From Pyronema omphalodes (lineage: Eukaryota > Ascomycota > Pezizomycetes > Pezizales > Pyronemataceae): a stretch of DNA of 64,000 nt. The stretch lies in NCBI GenBank assembly GCA_024516155.1, contig JAJJXM010000035.1, positions 248,001 to 312,000 on the forward strand, in the 5' to 3' direction. Below, one piece after another: positions 1 to 12,379 of the stretch (the first letter of the stretch is position 1; each line of letters opens with the position of its first letter). The position numbers and the translations under genes are program-made. The notes under the pieces were generated by a model. That model had not been told where the DNA came from. It worked only from the letters and a program-made list of their open reading frames with translations, and did not search any database.

Positions 1-1110
1 AAAGAACTGAAGTTAAGAAGAGCGGACGATGGAAGAGTCCGCTATGTATACAGACGGTGGAGATGGAACTCCAAGTTGGCAGGCATATGGCCGCTAACAC
101 ACCAAGCGCAACGGAGACAAATGCAGGTATCGGTATCCAAAGCCGTTACAGGTATGTAAAGTACAGTACATATGGCAAAGTTCCCGTACATAGTGCATCG
201 GTGCGTACCAGAATCTGTCATCCGCTGTAAAAATTTCTTATTCCAAGATCAGGCATGCGTCACGATGCTATGTAGGTGACATGACTGTCTGATGCTGCAC
301 AGCTACTCTATGATGCGCTTCACGTGATCTGCTGCTGCTGATGCAGAAAAGAGCGTGGTGGCTCTTGTACATATTTCAGCTTGTCCAACTTGCCACCATA
401 GCTTCCTCAGTTTGCGAGTGTTGTGAGCCACTGAAATTTCCCATAACTGTGCAACTTTACAATTGCCCTTCAATTTGGAGACTGTGCACATGAGCCTTCA
501 ATCCTTCCCCCGCTTGTATGTACTTCTAGCCTTGTAATTATGTCTTTCCCAGCGGCAGAGTCCGTGGGTTTTTTTTTATCGCTGTCGGTGTCGGTGTCGC
601 TGTCAACAGCGGTTTTTCGACGGTCGTTGACGGGACGTTACAACAACCTGTCACCTTACTCTAGTCCGATAATTAGGGCCATTTAGATCCTCTCTAGAGC
701 TTTATAGAACATCTCTAACCACTGCAGGCCGATTGTTCCGCTACCGGACGGTTACAGCTTCTGGAATAGACGCCGTGGGAGACTGCACGACTGTATTTAG
801 AGTATGACCGTGCGCGGTCAAGGAGGGTAATGACCATAATATGTAGCCATAATTAAATATTTTCAGAAGAATCTTAGGGGGATCTTAAGGGGACCTTACT
901 GTATTTTAGGGATGTTCAAATACAGTTATCGTTTACGTATGGAAAGAAGCGAAGTGGGATGATAGTCTACCACCCCATGTCTTTGATATGGGTTCTACGG
1001 AGGGGTTAGAGCTATTTAGAAGTTGATCTGTGTTGTGAGTTGCTGTTTTTTGACAAGCGCGGAGGTGACAGCTTGACGGAGTATAGTAAGTTTTGACCAG
1101 ACCTGCAAAG

Positions 1111-1160
1111 TCTAACAAAGTCTAACAAAGTCTAACAAAGTCTAACAAAGTCTAACAAAG
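1111..1160. repeat. 10-bp tandem repeat (TCTAACAAAG)x5
   Basis: Five perfect head-to-tail copies of TCTAACAAAG are followed by a partial copy. It is a simple minisatellite in spacer DNA with no coding context. Confidence 0.9.
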
Positions 1161-2096
1161 TCTGAGCCCTGCCAAAAGGCTTAAAGAGCATGAAGAGCAT
1201 GAAAAAAAGTCCGTGAAGCTTGAAGCTTGAATCATGAATCATGAATTAAATCCACAACACCTTTCAAAATCCGTATGCATACCCAAAAGTATCACAACAA
1301 AGAGCCCTCCAAACCCCGTAACCCCCAGATCCTAAGATCTTCCACACAACAGCTCGGTTCAGCCTTCCAGGGGTTTCCTGGCGCTGCAGTGTTGTGGTGG
1401 GTTGCATTAAGATCAAAGATCATACAGACCTGAGACCGCGCGTGCATTCTCCTTCCGTCGAGGCGCCACCAGGTTCCAGGTGCCAGCATACAGCATCGAT
1501 ATTTACGCAGCATTTGCAGCCTATGCTTCCGGCTAATACCAATCTGTAACCGCTGATATGCATATAGATATGAATATTTAAGCTGTACATACGTTCATTA
1601 TATGCCCACGCTAAGCAGCTAAATAGCCAAGCAATTATTACAATGCCTTCCCCATTATCCACAGTCCAATTACACGACTGCCATAAAACAAACAAACAAA
1701 CAATAAACTCCCTCCCTTTGTCGAGCAGTGAGTTTTTTGTATTACTGTAATATGTATGCACCGTATCATAAACTCCATCAACAATAACATCAACAATAAC
1801 AATAACAATAACAATACCATCACCATACCATACCATAAACCCGAAGTGAAGCGAGCCTCGCTTATCCACAATACTTCTATTTATGGTCACCATATCTATC
1901 TATCCATATTAGTATATATCATCATAGATTATGTAATAGTTTACAATTCCGTGATCAGAAGACCTTGAAAAGAAAGCGCGTATGTTTCGCCTGTACTATG
2001 ATGTTTCAGGCTTTCAGGCTTGCGATGTGGCAAATGTGGCAAATGTGGCGATGTGGTAATGTGCGAATATGCGAATGTGAGAATGTGCGGATGCAA

Positions 2097-2297
2097 GACG
2101 AAAGATGAAAGATGAAAGATGAAAGATGAAAGAGGATAAGGCAGCAGGCAGCAGGTAGCGGGCGGTAAGCTACGAGTGTATGACGAATTATGTACATACA
2201 GAGTCTCAGTCTCAGTCATTCGGTCTTTCACTCTCAGTCTCTCAGTGTCAGTCTAGCTAGGTCTACAGTCTACAGTCTACAGTCTACAGTCTACAGT
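2097..2297. repeat. Two short 7-bp tandem arrays
   Basis: About five copies of AAAGATG lie at 2097-2135, and five copies of GTCTACA lie at 2261-2297. Between them is ordinary spacer. The ACAGTCTACAGTCTACA motif recurs near 53878-53892, so the second unit occurs at more than one place in the window. Confidence 0.8.
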
Positions 2298-4221
2298 GAA
2301 TTCCCCTTGAATCTTTAATCTTATCTATCCAGTCTTGGCTATTGATTGATTGATTGACTGATTGATCCCACCATTCGTTCTTGCCGGATCTTAGGAGTCT
2401 GTTAAATTTTCCGCTAGGTTATCTTTATCTAATCCCGAGTCTCTCGAGTCTCTCGAGTCTCTTGCAGTTCGGATGAATTAAACGCTCCTGACTCGGTAAG
2501 TGTACCGTAGACTATAAACCATACATACTATAAACTGTAAACCATACCATAAACTATAAACCAGACTACAGTCGGTATGAACTATGATGTATTAACCACG
2601 AACTGAACTGTACTGGACTGTACTAGCCGCTATCTACGTATCTAACAGTTGACTCGCAGCCCCGCAGCCCCACTGTCCCGCGGTTCCGCACCATATGGGG
2701 CTGTCAGCCTGACGGTCTTGGTTCACCTTTGGTTCACATTGGTGTCCGGCTTGGCGGTTTGGCGTCTCATAAAAACAGCAAGGATCATGGGGTTATGGTT
2801 ACGTTATTACGCCGTTACGTTGTGACGGGTGCCTGTATTAAATGTTAGGTGGGGACTTATCTGGCGGTGTGTTGTGAGCTGGGTGCTGTGGGTGTATGTA
2901 GAAGCGACTGTGAGATGCTGTGGATGCGTTGAATAGCTGGTTGAATAGTTGAACAGATGAATTATTTTAAGTTTGGGGGTGGATCTGTGAGAAGTTCGAT
3001 GTTCGGTGCTCAGGTTTGTAGATATCTGGAGATATAAACTGATGGACAGTTTATTACAGATCCTAAGGATCCGTTATGTTTGTTTATTTTGAACTGATAA
3101 TTAGTTGATGTTTAAGTTCCCTGTCATAAGGGGTTTCAGTCTTCGATTAAGAATCTCTAACAGCCGGAGATCTGCACCATACTCTATCTGCATCCCGAGC
3201 AACCCGGGCAGTCAAGGGAGCCCATGGAACCCGAGCATCCCAGGCAGTCCCGAAGCCGGAGCTTACACCTAAAACTCAAACCCCCATATCAGTATTAATA
3301 TCAGTAACCACTATCCACTATCTACAATCTACTATCAGCAGATTTCTACACCCCACCACCCACCGCCAGCTGACTAAGGCCTAGGGAGTCTCATACCCGA
3401 GAAGTGAAGTAAAGTGAAGTACTATGTATGTAGTGAAGTGAAGTGCTAGTCTCTAGGGAGGCAAAAAATAAATAAAAAATAAAGTGCTGTTTCTATCTAT
3501 TAATCTCTACCCTTTATGCATCATATCGGTTCTATCGGTTTGTTAATCACGGGATTTACTACGGGATTTACTACTGTAGAGGCGGCAGCTATAATTCTGC
3601 CTATGGAAAAAGGCTGTATATTTAGACAGCCTTGTATAAACTCGTCATATCTTTGCAGCCTTATCGTATCCACATCTGCAGCGGCTAGCCTGGCTTGCAG
3701 TCTGTTGTAGCTATTGCAGTGGCCAGCCTAACTTACAGCCTGTTGTGGCCTGTTATGGCTGTTGTGTTGCGTTGCGTTGTGTTGGAGCTGCTGTGGTGCT
3801 CAGCCTTACATATTTAACCATCATCGTCATCATTTCTGTATGTACTGGCCATCCTCCAGCCTTCTTCCCTCGTTCCTCCTCAATCCTTCATACTCCAGAC
3901 TGGCTCATTCCTTATTCCTCCTTCAGCCTTCCTCATTCCTCATTGCCCGTTCCTCATTCCTATCCTAAAAAAGCGTCAGCAGTTCCTCTACCCACTCCAC
4001 TCTATCCGCCAGTGTCCGTTGTCGCGTCATATCTGCCTTCATAAAAGCACATCATCAGTATCCAGTGGCAAAGTTGCCTCCAGCCCTACACAAAAGGACA
4101 TAAAAGGCATCAGTCCTTATGTAAAGTACAATGTATCTTCATGGATTAGCAAACTCCATTTTCTGTACTCCCATTACATCGCATCTCTCGCTCCACCTCG
4201 CCTTCAAGCCGTGCAATGATT

Positions 4222-4455
4222 CGAATGATCCGAATAATCAGAATAATCAGAATAATCAGAATAATCAGAATAATCAGAATAATCAGAATAATCAGAATAA
4301 TCAGAATAATCAGAATAATCAGAATAATCAGAATAATCAGAATAATCAGAATAATCAGAATAATCAGAATAATCAGAATAATCAGAATAATCAGAATAAT
4401 CAGAATAATCAGAATAATCAGAATAATTAGAATAATTAGAATAATCAGAATAACT
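4222..4455. repeat. 9-bp minisatellite (AATAATCAG)n
   Basis: About 26 nearly identical copies of AATAATCAG are present, with a few T substitutions at the 3' end. The unit is a multiple of three and has no stop in several frames, so long artificial ORFs appear: Asn-Asn-Gln and Ile-Arg-Ile on the plus strand, Asp-Tyr-Ser and Ile-Leu-Ile on the minus strand. None is embedded in a recognisable protein, so I read this as a microsatellite-type array and not a coding repeat. Confidence 0.9.
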
Positions 4456-5573
4456 AAACCCACTATAAAACATCCACACTCAACCCACAGAAAGCAAAGC
4501 ACCAGCCTCTACATATATACGTACGCCCCTACATTTTAAGAAATAATTGATACCCGCTATTTATCTCTTGTATCTTATACATATCTTGTACATACATACG
4601 CCATCTGTAAGGGTCGTAACTGCAGGTCGCAAGGCAGATTTCAAAGTTCAAAGTTTCATGCTGTATTGTGGATGGTGGTGGGTGGGTGGATGGCGGACTA
4701 CATACGCAACGTATGTAGTATGCACTATGCACTATGCACTACGCGCGCCATCCGGAATCCCTAGGGCCTGCGATTATCCCTGTGGTCTTGGTTCGATCTT
4801 GGTTAGGTAACCATGGATGGTGGTATGTCATGATATGCCAAGGCGTGCGTAGACTACTAGGGATGCGCGTAATTGTTGTGAGCCTTGTGGATGAGATTAC
4901 TTAGATTTTATAGGTCTGTATGAAGATAGGATATTCGTGGGAGGAGGAGGGGGAGAGGGTGGGGAGGGGGGGGGGGGGGTTAGTCAGGAGTTAGAGGTTG
5001 GAAGTTACAAGTTACAAGTATTGAAAGGTCACTTGAAAGGGGAAAGAGAGAACGAAGTTGGAGGTGGATAACGGAGTGTATTGATTGACTAGAGAGAGAA
5101 CTTGTTACAGAAACAAGGGCTACATGCACCCGGCATATCAATGTCCACCTCCATCATACAGCTATCCAAGCAACTTTTAACAACAAGCTTGAAGTTCGAG
5201 CTTAAAAGGAATTGAGAATCTGAGATTTTTTATCATTATCGAGATTAGATATATAAGGAAGATTCTCAGGGGTTCTTGAGATCTGGGAGTCGCATGGCCC
5301 GCAACTTGGAACTGGAGCTGATAGGCTGCTGGATACCGGCCGATGTAGTGAGTGCAAAAAACTCGGGATCAACACCCCCCCCCCCCCCCCCCCGGTTCCC
5401 GAAAAATGCATGAAGATCTTCCGATTTTCGATTTTCGAAAGCATCAATATCACCGGTACATAGTTACACAGCTACAAATAACGAATAACAAAACTGGGGT
5501 GTGAATTGTCTGATGGAAGCTTTTGAAGAGCCGATAGCAAACTTTGAGATCTCCCGGCTCGGGCGCTAGTTAT

Positions 5574-5776
5574 TGGAGGACTTCCCATCGCTCTATAGCA
5601 ACGGACGTGAGAGTCCATTTCACCACAAAAAAATATTTTCTATAGAACGCGAATAGAGCACTAGGATAGACAGGGGGGTCGCTACCCCCCTGTCTATTCA
5701 GATTTTCTATTGCTATCGAATAGATGAAGTTGAGGTTGTTCTATCCACCCCCAATAGAGCGATGGGAAGTCCTCCA
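5574..5776. mobile_element. Candidate 203-bp foldback/MITE element
   Basis: The ends at 5574-5596 and 5754-5776 are perfect 23-bp inverted repeats (TGGAGGACTTCCCATCGCTC inward). Inside, 5666-5679 and 5684-5697 form a second perfect 14-bp hairpin around the loop CGCT, with six consecutive G:C pairs. Both outer flanks contain TTA, but the copies are offset by one base, so the target-site duplication is not clean. There is no coding capacity. The layout suits a non-autonomous DNA transposon, but a simple long palindrome is possible. Confidence 0.6.
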
Positions 5777-7962
5777 TTAATTAATTTCTCATGCATGTCA
5801 TGATGGTATCTCGCAGACTCACGGGTTATCCACGGATAGATTTTGTTGCAAATTACTGATTACGATTCGGGCAGCTTTTGAATATTACATATCTGGATAA
5901 TATAAACAACAAACCTGAGAGAAAGTTTTGTAGATCTATGAGATATCGTATATTTAGAAAGGCTGATTTACTCAGAAGAAGGTTCTGTACTCCGGGTACT
6001 CTTAAGTCTTAACTTTCAGGGACCTGCGAGCTTGGAAGTCAGAACTACAGGTTATCATAGGGCTCGCGTGACATGCATGAGTACATATTACATCAATTGT
6101 GTTCCCTATATATGTATGTATCATCCATGAGATAATTTTGTGTAATCTAATCTAAATCTAAATCTAATCTATAACCAGGAATTTTTGAACTTAAAAAATA
6201 GTCAGATGGGGGTTTAAGAAAGTGAGAAATGTAGGTAATTGTTGTCACGATCTATAGATAAGAACAGGTTGTGGGGTTTAATGATTGCCTGATTATGAGT
6301 GATGGTTTACGGTTTACAATTGACTGGAATATAGCCGATAGATTTAAATTGATCACTTGATATAGCTGCAATCTTGGATGTTCAATAGTAGTTTGGAGGA
6401 AATACTTATTCTTCACCGAAGACCCTTGAGCTATGGACTGTAGTTATTTATGGAGTAACGATATCCTCCATCATTATCCCTAAGTTGCACAAAGTTCGAG
6501 AGTCTAGGGATAAAAGAAGAGGCATCTATTACCCATCAACGAATGGGACAGATACTTTTAACTGCCGATAGCTGTGAGATATGGCCATCGATCATTAAAA
6601 TCATCGATACCGCCCCACTTCTTATTGAGTATAGTAGTTCGTATTAAATTCTACAATAGTGAACACTAAGCGGTTGGTAGTTGATTGTTAATAGTTGATA
6701 GTGAATAGTTGATAGTTAAAAGGTCAACTATACGAATTAATCTAAGGGGTCCAAGAATAGTTTAGCTCTCTTTATATGTAGTAATATAACATGTATTCTA
6801 TGTCTATTCTATCCCGATTTTTCGATACCCAACCATACCTCAGTACAAAGTCCATACTCAATCACTCTCTTTTTCCCATGTGCCCCAATCCATAGCCTAA
6901 CACAAAATCCATAGCCCTAGGAGCTAGGTACTTCCACATTACACATCCCTTACCTTTCGTATCAAGACTGAACTTGTCGGAACCAATTCCTTCACTCCCC
7001 AGCTTCCTTTCTTTTAAGCGCCGGTAAATATAAAGTTTACTAGGTACCCGCTATGTGTGTGTACCCTATATAACATAACATAACATAAACGCCGGCACTG
7101 CACTGGAAAGCCTCGGCGCTTATTGTCAAGGTATCTTAGTATATGGTATCTTCTTATGCCACTATGGTATTATGAATTCATAACTATGCATCGCGTAGAG
7201 AAATTAAGGGTTTGAAATATTGAAATGGGAAGCTGAGTTATGTAATAAGAAATCTTTGATATGATGGGTTGGAGAGATGGAAGGTGGATGGATTTTGAAT
7301 GCCGGTGCAATAAAGAGCCAGTTGCTGGTTTTGGAGGGTTGGAGTAGTCACGGATGGGGTTGTGGGTCTTATGTATGTAAAGAGTCTGGGAATGATATGA
7401 TGGGATTAAGTCTCTTGGTATGCAGGTTTATCTTGGGTTATGATATGGCGATGTGGATCCACTTTGATATCTCGTTGATTATTATTATATTTCGATTTTG
7501 TGTTTGTTTTCAACAGAGTCTGGTCGTTGGCTGGTTGGGTTAGAAGCTTTGATAAGCATGGAGGTGAGATTACTTATTTATCACAAAAGTTGCACGGGTC
7601 ATTTGAAGATGGAACAAGAAGGAGATGAAGGAAGAGATGAATAACTAGTTTATTAATTGATTCATAATGTTGAATAAAAGCAGACAGATACAAGAGAGAT
7701 CATGGGATACTATCACGAGCAGTGGATTCCTAGATACCGGCGGAGGTTGCCCGGTATGGATACCTGTGGGTTGTGCATAGGGTTTAGTTTTATTGTATAG
7801 AGACAGTGAAGACTCTCTGAAGGACCCCGAGTCCGAAGAAAACCCCAGGATTGCTTTGATAGTGGTTGCATTCGAGGAATTAGTTACTCGATACTCGTTG
7901 GATTGATGCCAAGTGGCAGAAATAGCGCTGATGTTGAGGGGTGTACAATGTAATGTAAGTTG

Positions 7963-8135
7963 TTGTGAATACCCAGAGATATTATCGATGGACCGAGAAA
8001 CGTTCAGAGGTGAAGGCGTTGTGATACGAGGTAGATTAATAGTAGCATGGATATTGTTGATATCAAGAGGCCCAGAGAAAATTCAAATTGGTTGTGAATA
8101 CCCGTAAGTATTATCGATGGGTTGATAAACGTTCC
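7963..8135. repeat. Diverged direct repeat pair of ~45 bp
   Basis: Segments at 7963-8008 and 8092-8135 share GTTGTGAATACCC, TATTATCGATGG and AAACGTTC in the same order and spacing, with point differences between. They look like an old local duplication. Neither copy is coding as far as I can see. Confidence 0.55.
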
Positions 8136-10095
8136 GATAAGAAGGGTTTTATCCAAAGTGGATTAATATCCTAATGCGGGACGAAAGGCAAAGTTCGAGC
8201 ACCACTTCGAGGTTGCCGTTCTTCTCGATTAGCCGCGTTTGTGTAGTGGCGTAGTGATGCTTCTGTCGTGATATTAGATTGTGCACTTACTTTACACGCT
8301 GCAGTTATTGCGGAATGGATGTTTGGACTTACATGCCTCCAACTTGTGCTTAGGAGATAATTCATACGGATAGCCGACAGAAAGACAACTCTGTCATCAT
8401 CTTCCAGGTGTTTAAGCCCAGAAGATGATATGGATAAGAAAAAGAGACTTCTGATGCTCCAATTATTGTAGAGAGGCCAATCCTGAATCTCTAATTTCCT
8501 TATCCTATTCTAATTCTAGTGTTAGACAAACCCTGCCCAACTACATAAAAAGGGGGATTAACTTACTCAACAGATATGAAGCCAGAATTCTATCGATATA
8601 TGACCCAACACCCAACAAGCGGAGGTCAATCTGGTCTATTTAATCCCCTATTTCTATTCTTACTGCAGTAGAGCTTAGTCAGTTATGATTTTGTCCGTAA
8701 TAAAATGAGAAGAATGGATTTACTTGATATGCTATATATGAATCCGGAGTTCAAACGATGCGGTAACTACCGACCGACGATATTGACGAAGGCACATCGC
8801 CCCCTAACAGATCACATTTACCTCCGTGGTATTGTTTTGGGTGGGGGTAACTACTGCTGGAAGGGCTTTTTTTCACAGTCGCTGTTCTCATTAGTAAATT
8901 AAAAAGACGATACATAAGGCTGCAGAAGCTTACCTAATTCAATCTCATTGTCGATCCCCAATCTACCGGGATGAGATAAAAATCACTCGTCAATTCCTGG
9001 AGGAAGAGGGCAGATATTCGCTACTTCATCGTTGTGCTGGGAGTGTATTCTGAAAGATCTGTTTATGCTTAATATCAATCATGACAAAAGAAGAAATAAT
9101 TGTGGTACTTTGTTGAACTTTTGTCGCACTGCCAGTTGGTTTAAGCTATCGCTGATGAGGTCAATTGATGTACCTGATGCAAAGTTGCATGTATGTAGCT
9201 TGTAAATTCTGATAAAAGCTATGACGAGAAAAAATATCCAAGTGGATTTCCGGAAGAAGTCCACCTGGCTTTCAGTGTACTCTGATCTGATTAGTAAAGT
9301 AAAGCGATGACGGAAATTGGGCAAGTATTCTTCCTGTACGTACCTGTAATATCGATCGATGGAGGAGAAAGTTCAAAGGATGTGAACAACCGACTGCCGA
9401 ATAACAGCGCGTAGGATACCGTTGTATCTGTTCATTCTTTTTTGGTTGAATCCAATAGTTGTTTTAACTATAGAATAATAGAAGTGTGCTGGGGCAGCAA
9501 ATTATTCCTCGAAGGATTAAAGGTGTTGAATTGACGTGGTGAGTCGTGGTTGATGATGATGGATGTGCGGGGAGGAAGGAAGAAGACGTGGGTAGTAGTA
9601 AAAGACGCGTCATGGGATAACAGTCACCATGGGGTTCATCTTGGCCCCGGGTTAAAATTTGAGTCCTATTGTTTGTAGTGAGGTTGTTTACACAGCCCCA
9701 GGAGTTCAGTATCTGGAAATAGGTGAAATCAGTTACCCTGAAATAGGATTACGGCACATACCCACGTGAATCCTCTTTATGACTCTGTCTTCCTTCAGTC
9801 AGATGGAACAGTCTTTGGCGTCTCACGAGGGCTCGTCCTTGGTTGAATAAAATACCAGACTCCGGAGTGACGGAGTCTGAGGGCTCAAAATATACCTGGT
9901 CCTCTTCCACTTGGCGACTGAAGATAAAGTCAAATAATGTAGCTATTTAACTATTTATTCTTTCTTCTTGAGGCAGGGTCTCCTAATTCAATAGCGGATT
10001 TAGGGTAATGCATATCTTTTGAGGCACAAGCCGCACATATGGTATGATCATTCTATATCACTCGCCCATAGACACGTCAATGTCGAACATGTCTT

Positions 10096-10951
10096 TCAAG
10101 CATCCAGATGCGACCCGGTGTGTGCCGTTCCGGCGTGGGCGTCCCTGGCGCACCTCAACCGAATCGCCACGGAAACGACATCATCCATCACTCGTCGATG
10201 GATCCGACAACAAACCGCGAACAGCCGTTCTTTCCGCCCCCGCCAGAAATGGGGAATCCGCCCCGAACTGGTCTCCCTTCCTAAACGACGAGCAGCTGTG
10301 TTCCTCCAGTTAGCTTCAGGCCACGCTCTCATCGGCACCCATCTGGTGCGCGTGAAGAAAAAGGAATCGGACCGGTGCTAGTGGTGCCAGTCGGACAAAA
10401 GACAGACCAGAGGCCATCTCTTCGGAGAATGCCCCCGCTGGCGAACGGAATTCAAGACGCTCAAGGAAGAGGTGAAAAGAATTAGGGGACGAAGGGGGAG
10501 GCCGAGAGGAAGGCTTAAAGTGGTGGATTTGTTTAGGGACGATCGACTCACGAAAGCGATCTTGGAATTTTTATCTGCAACGGAGATAAGCAGACGATAT
10601 GTGTAGGCACGGGTGGGAGGGCCAGGTGTTTGGAACATGATTTGTACTCTTTTCTTTACTTATCTGCTTGATGTTTACGTGGTTTTCTTTTGTTATTCAC
10701 GGGGGAGTCAGTAGACGAATCTGGGAACTGTGCGAGTTTCGGCAAGGTGTTGGATTTTCTTTTCTGTTTTTTCTTTATTTTTATCTTACTTATTTGTTGG
10801 GGACGTCACGGGGAATAGGAGATTGGGGAGCCTCTTTAGGTGGTTTCGACCACGAGGACAGGAAAACCGGATTTAGATTCCCGCATAGGCCTTAAAGGCC
10901 TCGAACGGTGTATGATTAAAATCAAATCAAATCAAATCAAGCATCCAGATG
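10096..10951 (+). mobile_element. 5'-truncated Tad1-like LINE insertion with 15-bp TSD
   Basis: The same 15 bp, TCAAGCATCCAGATG, occurs at 10096-10110 and 10937-10951 and brackets an insert of about 826 bp (10111-10936). The insert ends in a short (ATCAA)n tail, the usual 3' end of Tad-clade non-LTR elements. Its coding remnant matches the C-terminal end of their reverse-transcriptase polyprotein. 5' truncation plus a TSD is the signature of target-primed reverse transcription. The first bases of the right-hand TSD merge with the tail repeat, so the exact 3' junction is uncertain by about 4 bp. Confidence 0.85.
10111..10606 (+). pseudogene. LINE polyprotein C-terminal remnant (RNase H end / zinc knuckle)
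   Basis: One frame reads from the insertion junction to TAG at 10604-10606. It contains the stretches PAWASLAHLNR, FLQLASGHALIGT and, after a stop, WCQSDKRQTRGHLFGECPRW. This is the arrangement C-x-W-C...GHLF-x-EC seen at the end of Tad1-like fungal LINE ORF2. A TAG at 10379-10381 replaces the expected Trp of CWWC, so the frame is broken. The change TGG to TAG is a G-to-A in the context expected from repeat-induced point mutation, but one site proves nothing. The 5' part of the ORF is missing by truncation. Confidence 0.85.
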
Positions 10952-11402
10952 AATGGATTTGTGATATAAGGGACTATATCAGTTTGAGTTCTTAGGCTTG
11001 AACTGGTACTACGTGACACAGAGGTTAGAAATGCGGTGGTTGCATTCGTTATGACGATGAAGGTTTTATTATCGTGGGCAGAGGTGAAGTAGTTGGTGGG
11101 ATATAGCTGAGTTTGATACTTCAGAGTCTGTCTGGGATAATTATTTTACCGTATCAGTTCTAATTTCCAGCATAGTTTTGTCCTTCTGTCTATTTAAGAA
11201 AAATGCCGAATTATTTGTCGACCTAGCATAATCCAATTGATCACCTCAAAGCGCACCTATTGCATCTACTTTACTGTCTACTTTCAAATCAGAAGTCAAA
11301 AATCAGTCCACCTTGTCTTCTTGAACTCTATTTCTCCACCAATGTCATCTTCCTTTTCCACTTCCACCTCATCGGTGCAATGCCATTCTTTCAATTATTC
11401 CT

Positions 11403-12379
11403 ATGAATCCTCGAGAAAAACAGCCTTCAACCCCACGTCAGACCTCCAAGTAAGCATTAACCGCCTCTTCCAGATCTTCCTATACCACTCTCTGCTCCCA
11501 CCGCTAACGAAGCTCAAACCAGCTCCTCAACCCAAACACCATCACAAACCTACCAGCGACGCTACAGCGACATTGAATGGGCCTCTCCCTTCTACCCCGT
11601 CACACCAGACTCTCTTGTCGCCGACAATAATGCATGTTCTCCTTCTAGGCCATAGTCCTACGTTTTCACCAAACTTCTGTAGCTGTCACAAGTCTGTGCT
11701 AATACCCTTTTAGGTTCTTCGTCATGACACCGCCTCTATTTCCCCACATTCTTCCACCGCTAGCTCCAGCACCATTTCCAACAATCTAAGCCCTCAATCA
11801 CGTCACATCTCTCTCTCCCTTCCGACCCGTCGTGAACCTACCGATCACCGTCGAAGCTCCCTCCCAATCCACTTTATCCATCCCTCCAACCGACGTAACT
11901 CCAACTCCAGCTCTCAGTCCCCCAGTCTCAGCGGTTCCTTCCCTCCCCGTAGTCCCTTCACTTTAGATTCCCCCTTCACACCAATCAGTAATCCCAGTAA
12001 CGACCCTTCAGCTATCCTACCTAGTCTATTTTCCTCCCGTTCTAAGCCCTTACCAAAACTAGGAGGGAATAGAAACTGTGCAGGTTGCGGGGTAGAGGTG
12101 ACGTATTTCGAGAGTGTACCTGGTCCCTTGGAAACCAGGTTTCATCGGAAGTGTTTAGTATGTCGGGTTTGTGGAAAGCAGATGGGAGTCGGGAGTCGGG
12201 TTGAGACATGGGAGGAGGTAGATGAGGATACAGAGGGACCACAAAATTCGATTTCTGATCCAAGCGGTGTTGTTGATGCTCACTATCCTATTACAGGGGG
12301 TGGGGGGGAAAGAGGAAGAAAGGTTATCAAGAATATGAGATTTTTGTGCAGAGGATGTGAACTGGAGGGAAGAGGATAG
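11403..12379 (+). CDS. LIM-domain protein (exon model partly unresolved)
   Basis: The last exon encodes a clear LIM zinc-binding domain: C-x2-C, 18 residues, H-x2-C-x2-C-x2-C, a loop of about 50 residues rich in acidic and glycine residues, then C-x2-C just before the stop at 12379. Upstream is a long Ser/Pro/Asn-rich low-complexity region. Exon 1 probably starts at ATG 11403 (MNPREKQPSTPRQTS). An intron at 11450-11522 has GTAAGC, branch GCTAAC and CAG, and keeps the frame into a segment containing YSDIEWASPFYPVTPDS. A TAG at 11653 forces a second intron. Its acceptor is probably 11711-11713 (branch GCTAAT) or 11761-11763, but I could not fix the donor. From 11764 to the stop the frame is fully open. 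LIM domains mediate protein-protein contacts, and a single one gives no specific function. Either an unusual splice or a disabled gene would explain the TAG. Confidence 0.6.

Larger units (their letters stand above)
1..10095. other. Gene-poor AT-rich spacer
   Basis: I find no ORF in this 10-kb stretch with family motifs or a credible exon structure. The open frames are short and low in complexity. What it does hold is listed separately: tandem arrays near 1111-1160, 2097-2135, 2261-2297 and 4222-4455, poly-G and poly-C runs at 4966-4979 and 5375-5393, a foldback element at 5574-5776, and a diverged direct repeat at 7963-8008 and 8092-8135. Divergent or non-coding RNA genes cannot be excluded by eye. 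Confidence 0.6.

Noticed and set aside
4131..4539. ORFs of Asn-Asn-Gln, Asp-Tyr-Ser or Ile-Arg-Ile repeats
   Set aside because: They are translations of the 9-bp AATAATCAG satellite in four frames. A prion-like protein was considered, but there is no flanking coding sequence.
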